From: Chromera velia
Lineage: Eukaryota > Sar > Chromeraceae
DNA length: 22,086 bases
Reading direction: 5' to 3'
Assembly: GCA_018398765.1 (NCBI GenBank)
Contig: JAHBMJ010001165.1
Coordinates: forward strand, 12,501 to 34,586
Position numbers and translations under genes: made by a program. Below, piece by piece: positions 1 to 14,742 of this stretch (positions are counted from its first letter, which is position 1; each line of letters starts with the position of its first letter). Below the pieces are notes generated by a model. The model searched no databases. It saw only the letters and a program-made list of their open reading frames with translations, and was not told where the DNA came from.

Positions 1-272
1 AAAGAAAAGCAACTAGAAAAAGCAGTCTACCAAGGGACAATCTACTACGCGAGAAACACCATACACGAGCGCGACAATTTGTTTTTTCCACCGTGCAGCT
101 GCAAACGGACAGTCTCACCAGGCAGGGCCTGAGACGCAAATTCAATCAAGGCCTCACTTGAGACTGCCGCGCACAATGGTGGAATCGGGCTGGAAGGGAG
201 ACACACATGCAGCGCGAGAATACATAAGTGCACCATGGTGAACAAGTATGTTTTGTCTCGACAGGCAAATGC
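1..272. other. Left flank, no gene seen
   Basis: This stretch lies downstream of the stop codon of the minus-strand gene that ends at 273. It should hold that gene's 3' untranslated region and polyadenylation site. I see no exon with convincing splice borders and no clear AATAAA on the minus strand. Confidence 0.4.
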
Positions 273-6378
<6,106 letters not shown>

Positions 6379-6833
6379 GTTCTTCCTCTTCGTGAAGGAG
6401 GTTGGAAAGAAGAGATACAGAAGGAAACTGGGGGAAGCAAGCAAAACAACACCTGCCTATCAAGATTCTGATGATCCCCAGAAGCTGCAGATTTCTTTGT
6501 AAGACGCTTGTATTTGCGGTGCCAACAGCTAAAGTGGCACACGATCAGTAAGAGCCCGTGTGAACTTTTTGTTCTGCGGAGCCAAAGCTAATCCCTATCA
6601 GGATGCGAGTTGCACGGTAAATCTTTGCACAATTCAGTCTGCTTGGTTCGATCAAGGAGATCCAGAGAGCGTATGACCAAGTAGGTACACCAGGAATATG
6701 CTCAAAACAAAGACATCTGGAGCAACGTCCCACTCCGAATGAAGTGCTCCAACAGTGGGAGTCCAACTTCTCACGGACCCGTCGGACTGTGCAACAACGT
6801 ACATGTCTTCAGACTTTTTTGCAACAACACTGC
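6379..6833. other. Intergenic stretch between the minus-strand gene start and the inverted duplication
   Basis: The first part should contain the 5' untranslated exon and promoter of the minus-strand gene. An acceptor-like CCCCCAG on the minus strand near 6430 suggests that an upstream noncoding exon is spliced to the ATG exon. From 6480 to 6833 I see only an unconvincing minus-strand open frame (6545-6766) with no recognisable motif. Confidence 0.35.
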
Positions 6834-7832
6834 ATGCCCTTCAAAATCTTCCGGACTCTCATCCGGACTGCATGACGTGCGTGCGTCACTGCCGGGGCCC
6901 TTTTGTCGCTCGCAAATTTAGCTATTCCGCCACCTTGACGTGCACGGACCGGAGACGGGACTGTTGCTGTTGGGTACACACTCCGTTTTTTCCTTCGTGA
7001 GGAAGCCTCCAATTGCCAAGAACAAAACCATTGTCAATGATCTATCTGTCTCTTCTGTTCTCTTCTCACTGTTCTCAGCTGCCGATCATGCAGCCGATGT
7101 TTGCCACGGCGGCCGCGGCGGCAAAGTCTGCCATTCAGTCTGATTCCCTTCTCTCGCATGAAGAAAAGCAGAAGTTGAAATAAGACGTGGATGCTTGCAC
7201 AGGCAAGGTAAATGAGGTTGATATGGACTCCGCACTCTCTCTGCAAGAGAAGAGGGAGAGAAAGACTTGGATTCTTTCGTTTGCCGGACGAGATAGGAGG
7301 AAGCTGCGTTTCGGTCAGTATGGTCAAAATGACTATGCCACGATGGCAAAAAACAAGACGTTTGTCAAGATCCAGAGGGGGCACCGTTCGAAGGGGGCCA
7401 GAGTTAAAAAGTTTCTCGAATATGTCTTGGACAGGGAGAACAATCCTTGGTATGTCCCCTCAAATCTGCCAGCTCCTTCTTTTCTCGATCGGCTGAACCA
7501 GTTGTCAATGAGACAAGCGAAGGACGAAGCGGCGGAAGCGAAACTGTCTGGTCAGGAAGCAAAGGCAGCGGCAGACAAAGCCGCTGCCGAGGCCTTCCAG
7601 CTGCACCAGTTCGGACGAAAGAGAAAGGCAGACGAGAGAGCCGCGCTGCTTGTCGGAGAAATGTAGGAGGAGGAGAAGGAGGAGGGAGGTGAGGTGCACA
7701 GAGAAAAGGGGAACGCAGCTCTGAGACTGAGAGAGGCTCACCCCATCAAGAAGTGCAAAAAGGAAGAGGTGGAGGAGAAGGAGCCTGAGGCCCCTCCGTC
7801 TGTCACGGTCCCTGTAAGGGCTTCCACCGGAT
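6834..7832 (+). repeat. Left arm of a 1-kb inverted duplication
   Basis: This arm matches the reverse complement of 8872-9891 over its whole length. The inner edge is sharp: identity stops after CCACCGGAT in both arms. The outer edge fades around GCCCTTCAAAATC. It carries the less damaged copy of the shared ORF. No target duplication is visible at the outer ends, so a foldback transposon and a segmental inverted duplication remain equally possible. Confidence 0.9.
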
Positions 7833-7903
7833 CGTTGGAGTCCCGGATATCCAACTACTTTGTCAAATTCTTTGACCGTAACATCCTAAAGAGGAAAAGC
7901 TAG
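7088..7903 (+). pseudogene. Unrecognised repeat-borne ORF, copy 1, two in-frame stops
   Basis: A frame of 271 codons runs from ATG 7088 to TAG 7901 and is broken by TAA 7181-7183 and TAG 7664-7666. It is preceded by an acceptor-like TTCTCAG at 7073-7078, so an upstream exon may have existed. Visible parts: an alanine-rich start, a basic central region (NKTFVKIQRGHRSKGARVKK, then FLEYVLDREN), an Ala/Lys/Glu-rich helical stretch, a basic cluster (GRKRKADERA), an acidic Glu/Lys run and a C-terminus ISNYFVKFFDRNILKRKS. The C-terminal 24 codons lie beyond the duplicated arm. The second copy has CAG where this one has TAG 7664. Basic and acidic blocks suggest a nuclear or DNA-binding protein of a mobile element; the family is unknown to me. 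Confidence 0.55.
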
Positions 7904-8871
7904 TCAAACCGAGCCTCTGCTTTGAAGTCAGATGGGGAGAGCTCATTTGTGTCGTCTCCTCTAGCAGCAGCGTTCCACTGCATCAGGAGCCTTGTGTGCA
8001 CCGCTCTATACTGGGACTTTTTCATTATTTATCCCTCTCCACACTCATTGGCAAGTTTCAAAAGAATCAACAGCATAGCCTCAAGCTCCTTCAACATCAA
8101 TGGGCGTTAGTCTCTCTTTGGGGGACCCCTGTCTTTCATCTGCAGGTTACCAACTCTCGAACCGATTTCTTTTGTCCCCGCACTCTTGGCAGGATTGCCC
8201 CTACCCCCACAGATGGTATTGGTGATGTCAGGAGTCCAGTCCACCGGTCCTGCCGGGTGATGGATCGCAATTGCTGATTTGATGAAGTCGACTGTTGACT
8301 CGGCTCTGATCACTACCGCATCCTCTGTCGGCTGCTCTTGACCGTAGGCATATTTGTTGAGGTACTAGATGACGTGGGTGTCTGTGACGCAGTGCATCAA
8401 GGAAACTGGAGGACATTCAAACTGAATGGACCAGAATGGTCCCTTCATCCCAAGGAAAGTCTGCCTCCATTTCGGCTTTCAGCTTCGGAACTACCCAAAC
8501 AACAAACTCCTTGAATCTCCTCCTCCGGTCCTCTCGACAAAAAGGAGCACGGATGCAAGTAGTCAGATCCATGCCTTCCGGCAACTTCTTTCGGACGAGT
8601 ATGATGCCGGCGTGGACAGGCTGGACAGGCCGTCAAAGAAGAAGATAGAAAACGAAGAAGAAGAAGGAGATGGCTACGTGTACACCAAGATACAGAAAAT
8701 ACTGGGTCACTCCCAGAACTCCACACACCAGTCCGTTCTACAAAAGAGCACTGACAGTCAATCAGGAGATGTGTCCTGATGGCAACGATACCTTATTCAG
8801 CTCTGGGAACGTACTGGTTGTGAATCTGGATTCTCATCCGGACCAAATTCTAATATTAATGCATTACGATA
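7833..8871. other. Spacer of the inverted duplication
   Basis: Unique sequence of 1.04 kb between the arms. It begins with the end of the left-copy ORF (to 7903), then a stretch of about 200 bases with nothing recognisable, then decayed minus-strand coding sequence (8107-8480). Between 8480 and 8780 short open frames occur on both strands, including a minus-strand segment KEFVVWVVPKLKAEMEADF near 8430-8520 in another frame, consistent with a frameshifted old gene. Confidence 0.4.
8107..8480 (-). pseudogene. Decayed minus-strand ORF in the spacer, possibly recombinase-like
   Basis: A minus-strand frame is open from about 8480 to 8107 except for a TAG at 8367-8365. It reads naturally (YLNKYAYGQEQPTEDAVVIR, then STVDFIKSAIAIHHPAG, then ICGGRGNPAKS). 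The order of a helical segment with AI..HH..AG followed by GNPAKS recalls the core-binding region of tyrosine recombinases. This is a weak likeness seen by eye, and no catalytic Arg/His/Tyr block is present. Upstream coding appears to continue in another frame. It could equally be another transposon protein. Confidence 0.3.
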
Positions 8872-9631
8872 ATCCGGTGGAAGCCCTTACAGGGACCGTG
8901 ACAGACGGAGGGGCCTCAGGCTCCTTCTCCTCCACCTCTTCGTTTTTACACTTCTTGATGGGGTGAGCCTCTCTCAGTCTCAGAGCTGCGTTCCCCTTTT
9001 CTCTGTGCACCTTACCTCCCTCCTCCTTTTCCTCCTCCTCCTCCTCCTCCTCCTCCTCCTGCATTTCTCTGACAAGCAGTGCGGCTCTCTCGTCTGCCTT
9101 TCTCTTTCGTCCAAACTGGTGCAGCTAGAAGGCCTCGGCAGCGGCTTTGTCTGCCGCTACCTTTACTTCCTGACCAGACAGTTTCGCTTCCACCGCTTCG
9201 TCTTTCGCTTATCTCAACTGGTTCAGCCGATCGAGAAAAGAAGGAGCTGGCAGATTTGAGGGGACATACCAAAGATTGTTCTCCCTGTCCAAGACATATT
9301 CGAGAAACTTTTTAACTCTGGCCCCCTTCGAACGGTGCCCCCTCTGGATCCTGACAAACGTCTTGTTTTTTGCCATCGTGGCATAGTCATTTTGACCATA
9401 CTGACCGAAACACAGCTTCCTCCTATCTCGTACGGCAAACGAAAGAATCCAAGTCTTTCTTTCCCTCTTCTCTTGCGAAGAGAGTGTGGAGTCTATATTA
9501 ACCTCATTTACCTTGCCTGTGCAAGCATCCACGTCTTATTTCAACTTCTGCTTTTCTTCATGCGAGAGAAGGGAATCAGACTGAATGGTAAACTTTGCCG
9601 CCGCGGCCGCTGTGACAAACATCGGCTGCAT
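8864..9631 (-). pseudogene. Unrecognised repeat-borne ORF, copy 2, three in-frame stops
   Basis: The diverged partner of the 7088-7903 ORF, reading from ATG 9631-9629 leftwards in the same frame. It is broken by TAA 9538-9536 (shared with copy 1), TAA 9211-9209 (copy 1 has CAA) and TAG 9127-9125 (copy 1 has CAG). It also lacks 6 nt relative to copy 1 just before 9211, and has an expanded GAG run (Glu repeat) at about 9029-9060. The frame leaves the arm and stops at 8866-8864, so this copy lacks the C-terminus found in copy 1. It is non-functional by any standard reading. Confidence 0.6.
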
Positions 9632-9891
9632 GATCGGCAGCTGAGAATAGTGAGAAGAGAGTAGAAGAGACAGATAGATCATTGACAATGGTTTTGTTCT
9701 TAGTAATTGGAGGCTTCCTCACGAAGGAAAAAATGGAGTATGTACCCAACAGCAACAGTCCCGTCTCCGGTCTATATACGTCAAGGTGGCGGAATAGCTA
9801 AATTTGCGAGCGACAAAAAGGCCCTGGCAGTGACGCACGCACGACGTCATACAGTCCGGATGAGAGTCCGGAAGATTTTGAAGGGCACGCG
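8872..9891 (-). repeat. Right arm of the 1-kb inverted duplication
   Basis: Reverse-complement match to 6834-7832. By hand count roughly 42 substitutions separate the arms, and about 36 of them are C in the left arm and T here, or G there and A here, read on the ORF strand. Clear cases are TGCACGGA against TATATAGA (9773-9780, read on the minus strand) and the new stop codons in the ORF. Confidence 0.9.
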
Positions 9892-10020
9892 TGTATGTTG
9901 GCACCCGCTTCGCGGTTAAGTCGTCCGGATTGAAAAATGTTAGGGACCGCGCGCCTTCGGCGTGCCCTCCGGATTGCCCAACCCGGATGCCGTCCGGATT
10001 CCGTAAGGATTATTCGGTAA
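9892..10020. repeat. TCCGGA cluster and paired GC hairpins
   Basis: TCCGGA occurs at 9855, 9867, 9924, 9968 and 9993, the first two inside the arm. Two hairpins with TTC loops sit among them: CCGC 9905-9908 with GCGG 9912-9915, and GCGCGCC 9949-9955 with GGCGTGC 9959-9965. These may be protein-binding or end sequences of the adjacent inverted-repeat element; that is inference. Confidence 0.5.
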
Positions 10021-10633
10021 TTTTTGATGCATGAATGTGCATGGATGCTTGCGTGTTCGTTCTTTGTTTCTTCTCTTTTCTGTGAGCAATTGTCGACAGT
10101 TGTATAGGTATCAGACATTCTGTGGGCATGTCTCGTGCTCGGTACCACGTCTTTGTTTCTCTGATTGATTCTCCTTGGGGGAGAGCTCTTACAGTGCCGC
10201 GGGAAAGTGTACTACCATGCATCTGTTTGCTGGTTCGTTGCATTCTTCTTGCTTGTACTGTTGCTCTCAAACTTTCACCCACATTTCTTCGTATTTTTTT
10301 TCCATGCTCCATGCAGCCAGTAAGGTTCGGGTTCTGTTTTTTATCTTTGTGCTCCGAGGTTGAAGTCGATCTTTCTTGGTATTCTGATTTGAGCTCGGAA
10401 TGTCTCACCGCTGGCAGGCCATTTTGCAAGTCTTGAGCCTCTTTTTTGTCTACTCCGATCGTCGTTCGTGTCCTCCAGCCGTTGGTCTTCACTGGGGGTC
10501 GTGGCCATGGTTCCTTGACCTAGGAATTGAACGCAGGCTTTGCCTTAGGTTTACGCTTCTAGAGATTGAACCTATGCCGTCGCCCCTAAGACTGGGCGGT
10601 GAGCTCAATATCATCATTATATATGCTGCATGC
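10021..10633. other. Intergenic stretch, one doubtful minus-strand frame
   Basis: A minus-strand frame of 160 codons spans 10492-10010. It lacks an upstream ATG near its 5' end, is rich in Arg, Lys, Gln, Thr and Ser, and has no recognisable motif. It may be a chance frame in T-rich DNA. Nothing else convincing was seen. Confidence 0.3.
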
Positions 10634-10635
10634 AT

Positions 10636-10760
10636 GAGCGCGCGCGCGATGCACCCGCGCGGCGGCCGCGGCGGCGCCGGGACTCCCGGGCCATCCCGGC
10701 CCGCGCGCGTTAATTCGATCGATCTCGCGGCGCCGCGCCCGCGATCGCGCGACGACGCCT
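10636..10760. promoter_or_regulatory. CpG-rich island upstream of the histone deacetylase
   Basis: About 125 bases dense in CG dinucleotides (runs such as GCGCGCGCG and CGCGGCGGCCGCGGCGGCGC), in sharp contrast to both flanks. It ends about 255 bases before the deacetylase start codon, where a promoter would be expected. The alternative is a short inserted foreign segment. Promoter function is inference from position and composition. Confidence 0.35.
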
Positions 10761-10982
10761 TGAAATCGAACGCGGAAATTCGAGTCAACCAGAATCGACC
10801 CGCCCAAATCTTCCCAAATCTCAAGCTGCGAGTCAAGCATCTCAAGCAATGCCCTTGCACAATCCAGCAATAATCGACAAGCAATCATCTCCATTGATAT
10901 CGCTCTAGCTTTTGATGTAGCCCTTTCACCAGGTCGTGTAACTCAAGCGGTCTTGAGGCCGTCTAGACGAATCCCCCGATCT

Positions 10983-11000
10983 GCCGTCTCGGAGACGGCT
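10983..11000. other. Palindrome just upstream of the deacetylase start codon
   Basis: GCCGTCTC is followed at once by its near-complementary arm GAGACGGC, giving an 8-bp inverted repeat in the presumed 5' untranslated region, 15 bases before ATG 11015. A second one, CTCAAG-CGGT-CTTGAG, lies near 10941-10956. A structured leader is possible but untested. Confidence 0.4.
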
Positions 11001-11014
11001 TCAATTTGTCTGTG

Positions 11015-13000
11015 ATGCGGAAATCTTTGTCTCCATCTTCTTCCTCCTCCTCCTCCTCCTGCTCTTCATCTGATGCGGCCCCTGCTGTGACAGGTGCAGC
11101 CACAGATGACGAGAAAAAAAGGAGAGTCGGGTACTTTTACGAAGCCAACATGGGTTGTCACTTCTACGGACGACAGCACCACATGCAGCCCCAACGCTTG
11201 AAAATGACGCACGAACTGATTACCTCTCTGGACTTGGGGTGGGATCTTTTGGTGCGTTCGCGTCTCTCTTGTCCTACTTTTTTGCTTCTTGTTGTCTTTA
11301 TTTGTGTATGCGGGGGCGAATCCATTTTCTCATTCTTCATCGGTTCGCTTTTTGAAGTCTTCACCCTTTTCCAGCTTCTCAGGTTGTCTGCCGCTCGGTT
11401 CCTTGGTCGATGCGCACTCAATGAGCGCCACCCTTTTTTCTCCTTTTGTCTGCGCAAAACGTGAAGGCATAAAGGCTCAAAAATTGTCGGCACAGGCTTG
11501 ATGAGAATGGGATTTGTAACGGGACATCTCTATTGGGCTTTGGTTGGGCTGCTAGCCTGTCCACACGCTGCTTGTTCATCCGTCTACATGCGAAAGGAAG
11601 AACGAACCATGGCAGCATTCTCTCGTGTGGCTGTCAGTCCGTTGGCACTCTTTTGTCTACGCCGCGATTACCGTTCTTGGTCGTTCTTTTCAAATAAATA
11701 ACGTTCGCAGTACCTTCACGCAGGTTCACAAACATTCATTGTCCTGCATTGGATTGGACTTTCTCAGTGCACACCAACACTTTCCTGTCGCTTTCCTTCC
11801 CGCCACCGCTGCATGCAGCAATTTGAGCCTCGACGTGCCGAGGAGAGTGAACTCGAGAGATTCCATTCGAGAGATTACGTGGATTTCTTCAGGAGCGTTT
11901 CGACACTACCAGACTGGCAGGTCAGGTTCTGTCAGAGAATCTTTTCTGTTTGAGATATTTGGTCAATGTGATCATCAACAATTTGTCCGTCTGGGAACAA
12001 TCGGCAGAGAATGAGTACGCTGGCGAGTCAACAGTTTGCTTCTGCGAAGGCTTTGGTGTTAGATTGGATTCGGGCATGAAAGACCACGGAAGGAAGGATC
12101 GGAGTGACCGGGGGGGGGCAGTTTGCGTAGTGCCTCGTCGATGGATGAGCAGTTGTAGAGAGAAGGGTCGAGGAGACTGAGATGTGTGTTCTTCTGAAAA
12201 AGGAAAAGTGTAGTGGTCACGCGCTCCTGGGTTGGGACAAAATGAAAAGCTGAAGCCTTTGTTTGCCCTTTTGTTTGTTTGAGGGAGAGCTTCTGCCCTT
12301 CATGTGCGCCTGGTATTTTTTTTTATCTTCATTGTTTTTGATATGAAGGTTGGGACTCGGGTCAATTGAAACCGATATTCAACATCTGCGTGGGAATGGA
12401 TGGGGCCTTTCTGTGCTCATCTATCTGCATGACTGCCTCCCTGTCTGTGTGTCTGTGTGCTGACGAGCAGAAGTTGTTGCGTCCGAACAAATTCAATCTG
12501 GCGGCAGGGGAGGGGGACGGGGACTGCCCTATTGTTGACGGAATGTTCGACTTTCAGGTCCGTCCGTCAGTTGAAAGGACAGAATTTGGAGAGAAAAAAA
12601 AGGGTTTTTGACTTTCAAGTGAGACACGGGAGTCTTCAGACGGGTTGACTGTTGCCTTTGGACAGAAAAAACAAAAAAACAAATTCGCCATCAGTTGAAA
12701 AGCATGCAGGCAGTCCAGCAGCAAGGAACCGAGAAAGCCGAACGGCTTCATGGCGTTCGTTCGTTGGTTGGCTGAAGCAGGGGGGGTCTAGGCAGGCAGA
12801 GAGGTGCCCTCCATGCGGAAGCTGACAAAGAAAGCGGATCTCGGAGAAGAAAAGAAAAGACGTGAAAAGGGAAGAGCGAGGTTGAGAGCAAACGGCGGGG
12901 CAGCAGGGGAAAAGGCAGAAGCGGGAAAGAAATGACAGAATGAAAGAAGGAGTAGCGAAAGGAAGAAAGGAAGAAGGAAAGAGAGAGAAAGAGAGAAAGA

Positions 13001-13036
<36 letters not shown>

Positions 13037-13696
13037 GAGACAGAGAGAGAGAGACAGAGTTTCCACAGATTGAGGGAGCCTGAATGGGCCATTCGAGCGA
13101 CATTGTTTCGTGTTTCTCTTCTCTTCCATCGCATCACCATGCAATCAATCGACCACTTCTCAATCCCCTCTTTCTTCCCCTTCCCCTGTGTGTACGCATG
13201 AATGCAGGCCCTCTGTTCAGGTGCCTCCATTGAGGCCGCCTCTCTGATCAACAACAGAGGGGCAGACATCGCAATCAATTGGGCGGGAGGGCTCCATCAT
13301 GCCAAGAGGCGACAGGCCTACGGGTTCTGCTACCTCAATGTCAGTCTGGCTGTCTGCCTGTCTGTCGGGGAGCGCGCCAAAAGAAGAAAGAAAAAAACAG
13401 AAGAGAATGAAGAAAGAGAAAAGGGAAAAGAAAAGACGATAGAGTTTGTCGGATGCATCCATCCATCCATCCATCCATCCATCCAGTGGTCAGGGCAAGG
13501 AGGTGGAAGGAAGGACTGGTAACAACTTGACTGATCAAACGAGAAGGGAAGGGAAGTAGAACGATGTGGAATGACTGAGAGAGCCCCTCTGGATCTCCCT
13601 TCTCTTTTTTTTTTTCTTTCCTTTCCTTTCCTTTCACTGTTCCCGCTTTCTGTCTTGCTTTCGTTCTTCCCTCTTTGCTCTTTTTCTTCCTTTGTT

Positions 13697-13749
<53 letters not shown>

Positions 13750-14691
13750 GCATGCACACACACATGCACACACACGCTCAAACACTCACACGGATTGTCG
13801 GCATCCGTCTTCGACATTTATTTGGAAAGCGACGGTGAAGAGAGGGTGGGATCTTTTCCGTTTTGTTTCTTCCTTTGTTTCCTTGCGTCTCTAAAAATCT
13901 TTTTTGACACTCTGTGCTCTCCTCTTCTCTTATTCGTCCATATGACTGCATGCATCCAGGATATCGTTCTGTGTATTCTGGAGCTGTTGACTGTCCACAA
14001 TCGGGTGATGTACATCGACATCGATATCCACCACGGAGATGGGGTTGAGGAGGCATTTTGGCATTCGAACAGGTGAGTGCCTTATTTTTTGGGTGTGTTT
14101 TCTTCGAGTCTTTTTTCTTTGTGAGAAAGTCCTGCGGGATCTTTCTGAGTGACTAAAGCATCACCAAGTCGCTCCCTTACTTGATATGCATGTCGGCGTA
14201 GCATGATCTTGATGTGCCCCTCTGATAGAAGCAAAGAAAGAGGCTTTGCACCCTCCGATCCCCCGATTTTTCCTTCCTTCCTTCTTCTTTCTTTAACCAC
14301 TTCCGGTTTCTCTGGACAGCTTTTCGTTCCTGGTGTTCTTCCTGCTTTACTTTACTCTCGTGTGCACTCGCAGGGTATTGACAGTCTCTTTTCACATGTA
14401 CGACGGCAATTTCTTTCCGGGCACAGGACACTTAGACGACAGGGGAGAACTCGACGGAAAGGGGTACTCAGTGAATGTGCCCCTGAAGGAGGGGGTGGAT
14501 GATGAGTGCTTCCTGTCTCTGTCTCGGCCTGTGATCGGGAAATGTGTCGAACAGTACCGTCCCGACGTCATCGTCCTGCAGTGCGGTGCAGATTCACTCA
14601 GAGGTCTGCCGGCCTGTTCGTCCCTTTCTCGCTGTCTCCCTGTCTGTCTTTCTCTCTCTCACTCGCTCTCACTGTGTGTCTGCGTGTCTGT

Positions 14692-14742
<51 letters not shown>

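Noticed and set aside
7088..9631. TAA and TAG encoding glutamine (ciliate-like code), because stops in each ORF copy sit where the other copy has CAA or CAG
   Set aside because: The histone deacetylase uses only CAA/CAG for Gln in its exons and ends at a normal TAG, and the minus-strand gene ends at TAA. CAA and CAG are simply the codons that become stops through C-to-T, which fits the mutation bias.
10496..10610. tRNA-like TTCAAT loops on the minus strand
   Set aside because: The possible T-arm stems do not pair beyond four bases, and no acceptor or anticodon stem could be built.
10915..11000. tRNA-like D-arm sequence (CAAGCGGTCTTGAGGC) upstream of the deacetylase
   Set aside because: No T-arm with the usual GGTTCGAAT loop follows and no acceptor stem closes. 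The hairpins are reported only as leader palindromes.
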